Part shown: in pieces, positions 34,740-46,690 of the stretch | Position numbering within the stretch: position 1 is the first letter of the stretch | Layout: every line of letters starts with the position of its first letter | From: Gigaspora margarita | Lineage: Eukaryota > Glomeromycota > Glomeromycetes > Diversisporales > Gigasporaceae | Direction: 5' to 3' | Assembly (NCBI GenBank): GCA_009809945.1 | Contig: WTPW01000404.1 | Span: 311,171-375,170 of the forward strand | DNA: 64,000 nt | Program-made: the position numbers and the translations under genes | Notes under the pieces: model-generated | The model's input: only the letters and a program-made list of their open reading frames with translations | The model's database searches: none | Told to the model about the DNA's origin: nothing

Positions 34740-35370
34740 TTAGCCTTGTGACTATCTAAAGGAAATAAGTTAATAGTGATTCATAGACTGTAAAGCAGCT
34801 CTGTGACCATTTGTAATGAGTTAAGTTTAATCTTGGCTCATAGACTGTCAAGCAGCTCTGGCAGTGTTTAAAATTCAATTTTATTTTAATATGCGGAAAA
34901 ACTTAGCAATTCTTGTAAAGCATAACAAAAAAATCAACCGCAGATTCCTAAAAATTTTTTGCTTGCGGAATGAACTTTCAATCTGCGTTCCGCAGATTCC
35001 GCATATAGATTTTAAACACTGGCTCTGTGACCAGTTCTATGAGATAAGTTTAATTGTGGCTCATAGACTTTGAATGCAGCTCCGTGACCATTATTCTATA
35101 AATAAGTATAATCGTGGCTCAAGACTGAAAACCAGCTCAATGAGCATTTGATAAGTTAATCATCATCGACAATAAAATGCAGTTTTGTGACTGTTATTCT
35201 AAAAATGAGAATGATTGTGGCTCAAGACTGTAAGAACAGCTCAATAACCACTTGATAAGTTTAATCATATCTCATATACTATGAAAGCAGCTTTGTGATT
35301 GTTATTCTAAAAATGAGTATGATTGTGGCTCAAGACTGTAGGAACAGCTCAATGGCCACTTGATAAAACA
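34740..35370. repeat. Tandem repeat, ~60-80 bp unit (GACTGTAAAGCAGCTCTGTG)
   Basis: Seven or so units share GGCTCATAGACTGTAAAGCA then GCTCTGTGACCATT and a spacer TGAGTTAAGTTTAATC. Later units diverge to GGCTCAAGACTGTA..CAGCTCAATGACCACTT. A small hAT-type MITE (34862-35021) has landed in one unit. Confidence 0.75.
34862..35021. mobile_element. Small hAT-type MITE in the tandem array
   Basis: Ends CAGTGTTTAAAAT / ATTTTAAACACTG with subterminal TATGCGGAA / TTCCGCATA and an inner TTCCGCAGATT pair. The repeat-unit sequence GCTCTG is present on both sides (34855-34860, 35022-35027), consistent with a target duplication that has decayed. 160 bases. Confidence 0.7.
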
Positions 35371-36165
35371 ACCTCAGTAAGTTTAGTGTTGAATTGAAAT
35401 AGGAGCTATAATAATATATATGGGTACAATGAGACATACATTACAGAATAAATTATAACAGCATGGTGAGTGGCTTAAATTTAGTAGATGAAAATTAATT
35501 GTATTACATGTAACTAATGATGCTCTCTTTTCACTATGTGCGAGAAAATGCATTAATAATTGTTTATGATAAACCGCATAAAATGTGCCTGATTTTAAAA
35601 AAGATATCTTAATTGATAGCTGTACATGGCAATTGCAATAAATAACTTACGATTGCCATCTAGTCGAACATGATAATGAATGAGTTCGTGAAAAAGAAGC
35701 CTAAATTATGGTTGAATTGTTAGTAAAATGCCATGCAATGATGGAGTGAACCATATTCCCATATGTTTATTCCAAATATATAGTTTACATTACATTCAAT
35801 AAAGTTTAGTGATCGAGCAATAATAATTTACTATAATATATACCAATAAATAAAATTATAAAATTTACTTTAATCTTAAAATAGTGACTGCATATGACTT
35901 TGCTTTGATCTATAATCCTGATTTTTTAATTATTATATGATAATTTTCATTATGTCCACTAACACAAATTCGTACTATATCAAGTGCACTACATACATTA
36001 TGCTAAAAGTTAACACATGATATACAGTATTTCTCAGATAAATTATATTTAAAAAGTATGCCTAATTAAATAGCAAGAATTTGCACAAAGATTTTTACTT
36101 TTTATAAAAATTATGTATGCTGCTAACTTAGTTCTAGTAATTTTTATAATTTATAATTTATCTTA

Positions 36166-37693
36166 GTATATAACTAATTTTCACCCTAGGTGATATCACC
36201 TATGTGGGTGAAGATCGTCATCTCTTTTCTTAGCGTTTAGATCGTTGTTGGTGTATGTCACTGGTATCATTAGTTGATATCGTCTCTTTGGTGCCATAGT
36301 TGATATCGTTGCTTTGGAGTCGTCGTCGCTTTGGTGTCGTCGCTTTAGTGTCATCGCTTTGGTATCATCGCTTTGCTGTCGACGTTTTGGTGTCATCGTC
36401 ATTGTGGTGCTACTATTCGGTGTTGTTGTTACTTTCGTTATTTGCCTGCTACTTGTTTTACTGCTTGCTTTGTGTTGCTTACTTTGCCGTCTGCTTTGTG
36501 TTTTCTGCATTGCTGCCTGATTTGGACCGTAATTTCGCTGGTTGTGCCTTTTAGTAGTGTTGGTGTGAATTTTGCTTCCATTTTGTTGGCCGGTGTGATT
36601 TCGTATACGTGTCGCGTTTGTGGTGTCATCGCTTAGACGTTATGAATTTCATTGCATATTGCCACAATTTCATCTTTGTGTGGTCACGAAACGTATTCGT
36701 TGGGTGCCATAAGAAGTTTGAAGTTGGTTTGACCTACTCATACAAGGACGCCAAAATTCCGGGTTGAAATGTGTTGGAGTCCTGAACGGCTTGGCTAAAT
36801 TAATTAATGTCACGGCTGATACTGAAAATTTGGCCTATTGTGATATGAAATTTCTTGGGATTATTTTTTTTTGTTTTGTCTTATAGGGTTAGGGTAAGGT
36901 TTGGGGATTTGTTTCGTTCTATCGTATAGGGTTAGGGTAGGGTTAGGTAGGGTTAGGGTATGGTTAGGGTAGAGTTAGGGGGTTTTTTGATTTTGTCTTA
37001 GAGGGTTAGGGTTAGGTTAGATTTGTTATTTAAAAGGTATATGTAGCTTATTCATAAATTTGTCTTTGTGATTAATAAATGATTTTTACTCACATTCTAT
37101 ATCTGATATGGCGAATGGAATGATTATGTCACCAGTAAATTACATCTTGGGAGCTACTTGAGAACACTCAGGGAGTTAAGGTTAGAGTACTTGTCGAACG
37201 ACCAGATTCGTGGAAAAATCGTTCGTAATTATCATCCACGTCAAAAAATCTGTACCATTACTTGCGGTTTGCATAAATTGTTTGATGATTAATGAAAAAA
37301 ATCGTGATTGTTAGGTGATTCCTGGATTTTTAAGATAATTTCATATCATAATAGTTTTAAGAATCCAGGAATCACTTAACAATCGACGCAATAATTCGAT
37401 CATGATATGAACGAATCGGTATGTACATAATTGTAAGGACAAATAACACTGAGAGTGCATAGGAATGCCCGGTTAGGTGTTTATTAAATGACCCAATTGG
37501 CAAAAATAATTGATCAAGATTGTCATAGTCAAAAAACCAAGGTTACTGGTATTGCTTTTATTTTGGGTTGTACAAGTTCGGGTTTTTTGATTTTTTAACT
37601 TGTCTATCCGGGCTTCAACCCAGCCTCCGACCCAAGTTTCGACCCGATTTCCGAACTAGGTGATATCACCTAGGGGGCAAGTTAGCAACACTC
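36166..37693. mobile_element. MULE-like non-autonomous element, copy I
   Basis: A perfect 9-base duplication, TTTATCTTA, flanks it (36157-36165, 37694-37702). The ends are inverted repeats around CTAATTTTCACCCTAGGTGA and CTAACTTGCCCCCTAGGTGA, then TATCACCTA. The right terminus GAGTGTTGCTAACTT resembles that of copy A (GAGAATTGCTAATCTT). Like A and B it has a GT-rich GTCGTCGCTTTGGTGTCGTC stretch (36300-36420) and telomere-like AGGGTTAGGGT tracts (36885-37015). Short open frames in the GTCGTC tract are low-complexity artefacts. A 79-base hairpin lies at 37306-37384. Confidence 0.8.
37306..37384. repeat. Hairpin within the MULE-like element
   Basis: Arms GATTGTTAGGTGATTCCTGG and CCAGGAATCACTTAACAATC pair almost completely around an AT-rich loop. 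It could be a small inserted foldback or a structural part of the element. Confidence 0.7.
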
Positions 37694-37747
37694 TTTATCT
37701 TATATTGTAACTTACATAAACTAAAATGTAATTTACATTAAATTTTA

Positions 37748-38778
37748 AGGATAGAGTATACGTGGATCAATTTTCATATGATCTTGATTGCAAAAATTTT
37801 TCTTTTTAAAATTAAAGAAAATTTTGTCAAGTAATTTATTTTAAAATTTATTATAAAGTTGTAGAATAGTATTTGTGATTTTAATAGTAGTAAAATTATT
37901 TCATATTGATTAGATATTCGCTGAGAATCATGTAGTTAAAGATTGGGTATTGATTTTTTGTTTACAAAAATCATATGATGATCATATGATCTAACCAATC
38001 AAATTAACGATTTTGTGTACTGCTGCAAATTTTGAGGCCACTACAGCAAACTTTATGATATATACAAGTATACTTTTTTAAAATAATTTGTTTATTAATA
38101 TCTTTAGGAAGAACATATTTTAAGGGTAGAGGATACGTAGATCATTTTTCATATGATCTTGATGGCAAAAATTTTTCCTTTTTAAAATTAAAGAAAATTT
38201 TATTAATTAAGTTATTTTAAAATTTATTTTAAAAGTTGTAGAATAGGTATTTGTGATTCTAATGGTAGTAAAATCATTAATATTGGTTAGATATTCACTG
38301 AGAATATGTAGTTAGAGATTGGGTATTGATTTTTTGTTTACAAAAATCATATGATGATCATATGATCTAGACAATCAAAATTAATGATTTTGTGTAACCC
38401 CAGCAAATTTGAGGCTACCACAGCAAACTTTATGATATATACAAGTATACTTTTTTAAAATAATTTGTTTATTAAAATTTGTATATTTAGAAAAAGCATA
38501 TTCTAATCTATAAAAATATAAAATTTTGAAAAAAATTAATTGTGTTCTCAAAAATTTTTATCAGTAGCATATTTTTATTCTCTATATAAGGTCTTGATTT
38601 GCCATGCATATTATATGAAAATTGATCTATGTATCCTCTACCCTTAATCTACAAAATATAAAAATTTGAAAATAATTGTTTTCAAAAATTTTTATTAGTA
38701 GCATATTTGTACTCTCTATATAAGGTCTTGATTTGCCATGTATATCATATAAAAATTGATCTATATATACTCTACCCT
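37748..38778. mobile_element. TA-flanked element, outer copy
   Basis: Left end AGGATAGAGTATACGTGGAT; right end on the minus strand AGGGTAGAGTATATATAGAT. TA flanks it (37746-37747, 38779-38780). A second copy of the same family (38123-38644) is inserted within it; without that the length is about 507 bases, close to the inner copy's 522. Shared interior: TCATATGATCTTGATTGCAA, ATGATCATATGATCTA and GATATATACAAGTATAC. Confidence 0.85.
38123..38644. mobile_element. TA-flanked element, inner copy nested in its own relative
   Basis: Ends AGGGTAGAGGATACGTAGAT / ATCTATGTATCCTCTACCCT with TA on both sides (38121-38122, 38645-38646). The matching interior of this inner copy (CATATTCTAATCTATAAA) shows what the outer copy's site looked like before insertion (CATATTT-TA-ATCTACAAA). 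522 bases, non-coding. Confidence 0.88.
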
Positions 38779-39229
38779 TAATAACTTACACAAAATGCCA
38801 ACTCTAGAATACTGATTCTAAAATAATACATATCATTTCATGATTTATGACTAACACATTTAGGATTGGGCACTTTGTATAAGTTATTAAAATTTAATGT
38901 AATAGATTAAAATGAAATCTACTTAAAATAAAATATTTATATAGTGCAGACAGCCTAGTCCAAACACTGTCCAAACCAATAAAATAGATGAAAATCAAAT
39001 TGCTAATCCTTCTTCAAAAAGAATAGCAAACAAAAAATACTATCTTAAAATGTTAAATCAAAACAAGCTAAACACTTTCATATTCTTAAATTTTTTAAAT
39101 CTATTTGTAAAAAGTTATAGCAAGTTGAATTTATATCATTTTTATAATTAAATATGAAATTTGGTCACTTTTATATATAAAAAAAAAACAAATTTGGCCT
39201 TTTTAAACAATTAATTTTAATTTTATATA

Positions 39230-39366
39230 TGGTCCCTCTATAGCAAAAGAGGGCAGTAGGCCAAAAAAAAATTATTTTAATTGAATTAGATTAATAGAAT
39301 TACAATTTTTATAAAATTACAAAAACAAATTTTTGTTCTACTGCCCCCTTTTGCTGTGGGTCCCCA
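39230..39366. mobile_element. TA-flanked mini-MITE (137 bp)
   Basis: The left part TGGTCCCTCTATAGCAAAAG then AGGGCAGTAG pairs with the right part (minus strand TGGGGACCCACAGCAAAAGG then GGGCAGTAG). TA sits on both sides (39228-39229, 39367-39368). Confidence 0.75.
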
Positions 39367-39895
39367 TATATTAAAAATTTAAATTTGGCCACTTTATATA
39401 TAAATATTAGCTAAATTTTCAAATTGGCCTCTTCATATATATAAAAAATAAAATCTGAATTTGATTACTAAAAATTTTATTAGTTGGGACTAGGTTGTTT
39501 ACACTATAGTATAAACAATTGACAAGCCACAAAAAAATAATGTTTTTGGGATGCATTTTTTAAGGCTAGAGTTAAAGTTAGAGAAGTTTTAGAGTAAAGT
39601 TTATAATAAACAAGTATAAGTAGGTTTTAGAAAGTTAAATAGAAACCTATATTTTATTTAATCTAATTTTATTACGATTTATAACATTTAATATAAGTTA
39701 TATTTAAGTTTATATAATTACAATATATGATAATATAAGTTATAAATTATAAAAATTACTAGAACTAAGTGCAACAACATATGTATTCTTTTATAAAAAA
39801 ATATGTGTACACATTCTTGCTTTTAATTAGGTATACTTTATATACAATTTATTTAAGATTTATATATCATGAAATTTCTAATCTATTTAAAATTA

Positions 39896-40135
39896 ATTGT
39901 TAGCTTTTATAACTAGAAAAATGGGAACCATTTAAAGTCCAAAGGACAAATATAAAATCAATTTTTATATTACATCTGATTTAGCTAATAACCATTAGTT
40001 TTCTATTTTTTGATTGTTTTTTTTATATTACACCTGATCTAGCCAATCAGGATTCAGAATTTGTTAATACATGGACATTAGATGTACTATTGCTCTACCT
40101 GTAAGTGTCCTTTGGACAATAAATAATAATTGTCT
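39896..40135. repeat. Dispersed repeat with GTCCAAAGGACA ends, copy 2
   Basis: Diverged copy of the repeat at 13258-13518 in the same orientation, sharing AGTCCAAAGGACAAATATAA, ATTACACCTGATCTAGCC and GTCCTTTGGACAAT. It interrupts the right arm of the large foldback at 35865-40435. Confidence 0.65.
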
Positions 40136-40431
40136 GAAGCATAGTGAGGACTCTATAGTATAGCAATGGAAACAATTTTGTGTTGGATTCCAGTCACATG
40201 TACGCATATTAACCAATTAGCTATAGAGATCAATATGGATCAGCCCGATATTTATTCTTGGCTTTGGACACTAATGGTATCTGTTTTTCTAGTATAGTAC
40301 AAATTTGTGTTAGTAAACATAATGAAAAATTATTACATGCTAATTAAAAAATCAGTATCATAGATCAGATCAAATTTATATATGACATAGCAAAGTCATA
40401 TGTAATCACTATTTTAAAATTAATTAATGAT

Positions 40432-41390
40432 CTGCCACAAATTGATAGTATGATCATAGTGTAACATGATACAGATCCTTACTATTTGTTGATATGTAAA
40501 TCCTAAAATGTAGAAATGAAGCTGTCTACCCAATGAACCCTTTTTTCTTAGTAAGTTAATAAGTCAAGGCTACTAATGAAAATTGTAGAGCTCATCAAGA
40601 TGAGTTTATTGATAGTTAGATTATTAAAATCAGCTTAATAGCTGTTGAGATACCTTTAAAAACAATTGACTGACTATATGTAAACAATAGATTTGTTTAT
40701 ATAAAATTTTATATAGTTAACCAATCATTTTAAGAATATATTTTGTTATCTACTAGTCTGATTTTGATGGTCTAACTACTATTAGACTTGTCTTAATGAG
40801 CTCTACAATTTTAATTAGTAGCTTTGACTTATTAACTTAGTAAGAAAAAGGTTTCCTTTGGTGGGCAGCTTTATTTCTAAAAATTTGCTTGATTTCAATT
40901 GACTCATCCCATATAGGATGTAATTGCCAAGTGTCTCTAATGAAAAAATTTTTATACTAAATTAACAGCTAATGCCCACTGATTGAAAGTTGTAGAGCTC
41001 ACTGAGATGCATCTAAAGAGGTGAGATCATCCAAATTGGTCTAGTGGTTGCTGGGATATCTTTAAAAAATGATTGACCAACTATATAAAATTACTATATA
41101 AACAATAGTTTGTTTATATAGTAATTTTATATAGTCTGCCAATCATTTTTTAAAGATATCCCAGCAACCACTAGACCAATTTGGATGATCTCACCTCCTT
41201 TAGATGCATCTCAGTGAGCTCTACAACTTTCAATTAGTGGGCATAGCTGTTAATTTAGTATAAAAAATTTTATATGTATGATTGTCAAAAAATCTTAGCA
41301 TTTCTTGCTTATGTAATTTACATAGTGATCTGCATTATGTTACACTATAATCTTGCACCAGATGACTGGCGGATCATCAATTAATAAAAT
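40432..41390. repeat. Two side-by-side foldbacks within an outer inverted repeat
   Basis: The outer arms (TGATCTGCCACAAATTGATA..GTGTAACATGATAC and its complement) lie at about 40432-40490 and 41325-41390. Inside are two hairpins related to each other: 40510-40880 (arms CTTAGTAAGTTAATAAGTCA..TAGAGCTCAT) and 40940-41285 (arms GAAAGTTGTAGAGCTCACTG..GGTCTAGTGGTTGCTGGGAT, near-perfect for about 150 bases). Both share TAGAGCTCA and TGAGATAYCTTTAAAAA motifs. No coding capacity. Confidence 0.75.
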
Positions 41391-42294
41391 TCTATAAAAA
41401 ATTATAATTTGTGGCTAACCAATCACAATTATGCATTTACCCAATAAAAAAAATTGTGATTATAGGAAGCATATTTTTTAATAAATTATATAAAGGATTT
41501 TTAATTTGAAAAAAATAACTATACAAAATTGTGATTATATAGAGTTTGCAATTATATAGAAGGTGATTGTATGGGAGGAAGACTGTATCACAATTTATTA
41601 TGCTAAATAATTTTTATTTAAAAAAATTGCTAGCTTATTTAATAAAAAATTAAGTTTATTTTTACTATATTTAGTAATTCTAGTTACTATAAAAAGTGGA
41701 CGTCTAAAGCTGAGTAGATTCTGTCTAAAGTGGAGTAGATTCTTATAATATATTTTATCAAATTAACTTCAGGGTTAGTGTTATTTTAAGTCTGGGTTAA
41801 AGAAGTTTTAGATTATAATATATAAAAAAAATTGCTTTTCCAACATTTTTAATTAAAACACCAAGATAGGTTTAGACTATCATTTTTTGTATTTTTCAAG
41901 GTTTTTGCTTCTCTTTTTGTTTGCTTTACCAAAGATCATCAAAATTTGATAATTTGATTGGCCAATTGTCACGTGATTTTACTCCCTTTAGATGACCTCT
42001 ATAAAAATATATTAAAAATTAACAAATTGCAATAATAAAAAATTTTAAAATTTACTAAATTTTGATTATTTTAAAAAGTATTGCATAGAATTTTATAAAC
42101 ATTTTTTATTAAAAGATATAGATTTAATAAATTTATATTTTTATTTTTAGCTTAATATTTTATAAATTTAGCTCTATATAACTTTTTTAAAAGTGTTCAC
42201 AATATTATAGTAGGCCACTGTATATATAGATATAATTTTTTATTAAGTAAACTAGTATTTTTTAATAAAACTATTTAGCATTACAAATTGTATA
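41391..42294. other. AT-rich, CpG-poor sequence, no gene
   Basis: Nothing gene-like. The paired phrase GTCTAAAGCTGAGTAGATTC / GTCTAAAGTGGAGTAGATTC (41702-41741) is a short tandem duplication. Confidence 0.55.
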
Positions 42295-42485
42295 TCATAT
42301 TTCTCCAAAAATAAGCACCTTTTTTTTTATTATAGAGGTGCTAATTTTTGGATATAATCTCAACTAATAATTTGAATAATTTGATAATTAGTTGCTTATT
42401 TCAATTATATAAGAGGTGCTTATTTTTAGATATAAATTGTAGGAGGTGCTTACTTTCAGAGGTGCTTATTTTTAGAAAAATATAG
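42295..42485. mobile_element. TA-flanked MITE with AAAATAAGCACCT ends
   Basis: Left TCATATTTCTCCAAAAATAA then GCACCT; right on the minus strand CTATATTTTTCTAAAAATAA then GCACCTC. TA on both sides (42293-42294, 42486-42487). The end motif is related to the elements at 57072-57386 and 60205-60249. Confidence 0.7.
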
Positions 42486-43464
42486 TATATTCTGAAAGTT
42501 TTATAATTTTTAAAAATTTATTTACTAAATTACTATATCAGATATAGTAATTAAATTACTATATTTAGTAATTTAGTAATTTATTTCTAATATTTAAAAG
42601 TAATAACTAAATATTTTTTAAAATGTTATAAAAATTTGTAATTATATATAATTTGTTATGCTAACTTAATAAAAATTTAACTTTTGCTAGAAAAAAAGGT
42701 GGTTTTATAGTCACAATTTTTATTATTACAATATTTTTGAAAATAGTATTTTTTGTTTTATTTTTATATTACATAATTAGGTATAATGTTATATTTAATT
42801 TTGGATTCTTATTGGCACGAAACTGTTGCTGCTAGTAACAAATAGATTTACACTTAAAATAATATCTATAAAGCAAAAAAAATCTTCATAAAAATTTACT
42901 ATATAGTTATCTCTAGTACTAACTCTATCTCTAATTATACTCTAACTAGATCTGTAATGGACTAAATTGAGTTGGGTATCTCCAAGCCCAAACCCAAATC
43001 TGAAACTATTTTACAAGTCCAAAGTTCAAGTTTGGTCTAATAAAAAGTTATAGATTCGGGTTGGGCCAGGTTTGATTATTTTGTAATCCTAGGCCAAACT
43101 TGTGCATTTATTATAGGTTTGAAAATTTGAACCCAAACTCAGATAACCCAATTCTGAATCAGAATAGCTGAATTCTGAATTGGACAGATTCCAATCTGGT
43201 GCATGACATATCTATTCTATTTTATTAGTTAAACTAATAAAGATTAAATTAAAAATTAAAAAAAAATTGTTAAGCATTTTGATGTGCTAAAAAATTTTTT
43301 TAATTTATATAGTAGTAAGTGCAGATTTGATTAATTTATTTTGGATAAAAGAAGTCTTTATTGGTAAAAGTAAATACAAAAAATAAATAAATATAAAAGT
43401 TTAACTATATTTATACTAGTTTAAACTTGTAATTAAAGATTTTATATAATTTAAAAGCAGTAAG
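42486..43464. other. AT-rich sequence; possible outer element end
   Basis: No gene. About 42950-43200 (GGGTTGGGCCAGGTTTGATT, AAGCCCAAACCCAAATC) and about 44800-44985 (GGTTTAGCCCAGGCCAATAC) are loosely inverted relatives. They may be the ends of a larger, old element enclosing 42950-44985. Flanking duplications do not match, so I leave it as a suggestion. Confidence 0.4.
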
Positions 43465-44758
43465 CCCTGTAAGAAAAGGGTATGTGTGATATCCCATGCT
43501 ATTATGGGTTTAAGTATAAATTTTGGATAGCAAATAGACTGGATTTTGTAACAGTTTACTAAGCCAAATTACATGTATTTTGGCACATTTACTAAAATAA
43601 TAGAAAGACAAAGTATAATGCACTATAATTGATATGTTAAGCACAAAATAGTTTTTTTAAAGAACTAGTATTTCTATACCTCTAATTTAGTAGTTCCACA
43701 CCCTATGTAGATCATCTTTTTTAAAAATTTTAATCAAAGGTAGCTAATAACTATCCAATTAAAATTCAATAAATTTTTTTAACTAAATTCTACAGAACAG
43801 TAGAATTCAAATAAAAAGATTTCATCAAAATTGATCAGTTGGGTGCTGAGATACCTTCAATCAAAGTTATGTAAACCTTTGCTATAGCTAATATTTTTGA
43901 TAGATATTTAAATTTTTTTATTTTTTTAATCGAAGGTATCTCAACAACTACCTAACCAATTTCAATAAATTTTTTTTATTTAAATTCTACAGAACTATAG
44001 AATTAAAATAAAAAAAATTCATCAAAATTGGTCAATAGGTGTTAAAATACCTTTGATCAAAGTTATATAAACCTATGCTACAACTGATATTTTTGATAAA
44101 TATTTAAATTTTTTTAAATCTTTGATCAAAAATATCTCAGCATCCATTTGAACAATTTTAATAATTTTTTTTTATTTGAATTCTACAGAATTGTAGAATT
44201 AAAATAAAAAAATTTATTGAAATTGGTCATGTGGGTGCTAAGATATCTTTGATTAAAGTCTTGTAAAATTTTGTTACAGCTAATTTTAATAAATGTTTAA
44301 AATTTTTTTAAATCTTTGATCGAAGGTATCTCAGCACCTCTAGCTAACCAATTTCAATAAACTTTTTTTTTATTTAAATTTCACATTTTGTAGAATTCAA
44401 ATAATAAAATCATCAAATTTGGTAGGATAGTTATCAAGCTACCTTTGATTAAACTTTTAACAAAGATGATTTATATAGGGTGTAGAACTACCAAATTAGG
44501 GATGTAGAAATACTAGTTCCATTTTTTATTATAGCATTTTTGGCATATTTATTTGTAAATTTTGACCAGATTTTGAAGCAGTTTACCAAACCAAAATCCA
44601 AGGATTTTGGCATAGCTTTTGGTATATTTTTTTATAAAAATTGTAGTAAAAGAATAGTTTTTGGACCATAATTTGCATGTTCAATTTTTTGCAAAGGTAT
44701 GTAATAGTTGTTTTCTTGTACTCTTTTGGATTGTACTATATACTACTTTTCTTATAGG
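43465..44758. mobile_element. CCCTGTAAGAAAAG element, copy 2, with nested foldback
   Basis: The left end CCCTGTAAGAAAAGGGTATG and right end (minus strand CCTATAAGAAAAGTAGTATA) match the family at 24971-26599. The body shared by both sides includes a direct repeat (TTTTGTAACAGTTTACTAAG near 43556; TTTTGAAGCAGTTTACCAAA near 44572) that brackets the nested palindromic element at 43662-44520. No transposase is seen. Confidence 0.65.
43662..44520. mobile_element. Foldback element with four ~190-bp palindromic modules
   Basis: Terminal inverted repeats: left GAACTAGTATTTCTATACCT then CTAATTTAGTAGTTCCACAC; right (minus strand) GGAACTAGTATTTCTACATC then CCTAATTTGGTAGTTCTACA. Inside are four palindromic modules centred near 43800, 43990, 44185 and 44385, with TTCTACAGAACTATAGAATT cores and arms carrying GAAGGTATCTCAACAACTAC. 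The plan is the same as in 1963-3206, with diverged sequence. No coding capacity. Confidence 0.75.
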
Positions 44759-44984
44759 AATATAGCTATAGTAATATCTATCTTAAAGTAGTTTTTTGTT
44801 AAGTATTATTGGGCTATATTGGGCTATTTACTAAACCTAATCCAGGTTCAATATATAATAAACCTACTTGAACCTGGCCAACTTTACAACAAACTTTAAA
44901 ATTTAAACCAATTTGTGCACAAACCCAGCCTGATCTTAAAACCTATGGGTTTAGCCCAGGCCAATACAGACTCTTAATTTTAAT

Positions 44985-46334
44985 AATAATAAATTTGCAC
45001 TTGTTTAGGTTTGTTTTGATTTTATTGTATATTATACAAGAGAGTGTTACTGCTAGCAACAAGCATATTTTTTCTTATTTAATTAATTTTTTAAAAATTA
45101 TAGTTTAGTATTTGTATAATATTGTACAAAATTAAATAATTTTAATTATTTTAAAAGGTACTATATAAAATTTTTGATCTATTTTTATTTAAAAGATATA
45201 AATTTAATAAATTTATAGTTATTTTTTGGCTTAATATCTTAGTTATTTAGCTTTATATAAATTTTAAAAGTGTCCATAATATATTGGTAGGCCACTATAT
45301 AATACCATATAAAGCAATAGACAAATTTAGAAAGTAGTAAAAAATTATAAAAGAATTTTTAAAAATAATTAAAAAAGCAAGTAAACAAACTTGCTTAATA
45401 GAGAATTATGCATAAAAGAATTTAAATAAACAAATTCAAAAAATCATACTATATTTTTTTATCTTTGAATTGATACCAAAAGTAGTAAGATATAATATGT
45501 ATACTCATACTATTATTATTGCTCAATCAGCTACTTTATTGCTATATATTGTTAATCTATAAAAATTGGTATAAAACACAAAATTAATTATAACTTTTAA
45601 TCTAGTGATCAGAATTTGATAAAATAATTACTATTCGAATTAGCTAAATGAGATAATTCCAATAAGCTAAAAATTATCTAAATATGACTGCTGAATAACA
45701 AAATCTAAGCTATTAAAGATCTATCTTTAGAGCTATAATCTGATTGGTTGGGCAATTTCTGTGTGCAGTGTTGTTATGGAACAGCTTTGGACAATGAATT
45801 TGGACAATTTTAGACAATTTTAAACAATTAAATAAAGTAAAATTACTTAAAATTTATTAAGTAACTTATTTAAATTTTAACTGAAATGTGTTTAGCACCT
45901 AAAAACATATATATTTATATATTTTTTAGATAGATTTATTAATTATTAAAGCCTGAACAAGCTTTAACAATTTTGGATATTTGGACAATGTTGGATATGA
46001 ACAAGTCAAAAAGGCTATGGATAGCCAAAACGTACAACTCTGGCTATAAGCAAATTTATTATATAAAATAATATATAAAACATATTATTTTAAAGTACAT
46101 TTATTATATACTATAGTTTATTTATTATGCATGTATTATTTATTATATACATTTTATTTAGAAAATATAAATTTGTTACACCTGTAACATGTTGTATCTG
46201 TGAGTTTTCCCAATCAAATTGCACAATTTTTAGAAAAAATTTTTTTATAAAAATTAAAAATTTTACTTAATAAAATATAAAAATAAATAAGTAATAACAA
46301 ACTATATATATCTGCATTATACTAACACTTGCAG
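44985..46334. other. AT-rich, CpG-poor sequence, no gene
   Basis: No gene. Short repeats TTGGACAATTTTAGACAATT lie near 45780-45830 and 45970-46000. The rest is AT-rich with no clear structure. Confidence 0.55.
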
Positions 46335-46690
46335 TCTGATGTTTCAAACCGCTTCATACCTCCCTTGACTTTGTAAGATTTGTTCAGATCCTGGCACTGT
46401 CCTCTTTTATAGTAGTACTATTGGAGATTCTAATCTACTTCCTTATTTGGACTTCCCAAATAGGTTTCCATTTTTCTGGTTTCTTGGATTTTGGTATAAC
46501 AATACCATTGCACCCAAGGGCTCCCATTCAAGATAGTAGAGCAAAGATTACAGGTTTCTTACCCAACTGATATAAGCACAGTTACTATAAAACAGGCCTA
46601 ATTTTTGTTATCATTATCAGTGTGATTTGAACTTTTGACCTGCCACTTGGGGGGAAAATCTGCCACTTTTCTAAATCACTACACCCTTAA
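46335..46690 (-). mobile_element. Possible tRNA-derived SINE
   Basis: Read on the minus strand from about 46690, the sequence has an A-box-like TAGTGATTTAG and, about 45 bases later, a B-box-like AGTTCAAATC, the layout of a tRNA-derived RNA polymerase III promoter. A less AT-rich body of about 280 bases follows (CCTGTAATCTTTGC, GGGTGCAATGGTATTG). A tail and target duplication are not clear, so it may be an old copy. Confidence 0.45.

Larger units (their letters stand above)
35865..40435. mobile_element. Large foldback element with nested insertions
   Basis: The left arm (about 35865-36165) is matched in inverted orientation by 39735-39880 and 40288-40435. Examples are TTAAAATAGTGACTGCATAT with ATATGTAATCACTATTTTAA, and CTTAGTTCTAGTAATTTTTA with its complement near 39755-39777. 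The right arm is interrupted by about 400 bases holding the GTCCAAAGGACA repeat. The interior is packed with later insertions: a MULE-like element (36166-37693), two TA-flanked elements (37748-38778) and a small MITE (39230-39366). No gene is seen. Target duplications of the outer element were not identified. Confidence 0.65.

Noticed and set aside
36196-36636. Several overlapping frames on both strands in the GTCGTC-rich tract
   Set aside because: They lie in the low-complexity block of a MULE-like element and have repeat-driven Ser/Leu or Lys/Arg composition in every frame.
42950-44985. A single larger hAT element enclosing the CCCTGTAAG copy
   Set aside because: The ends are only loosely complementary and the flanking 8 bases do not match; kept as a suggestion only.
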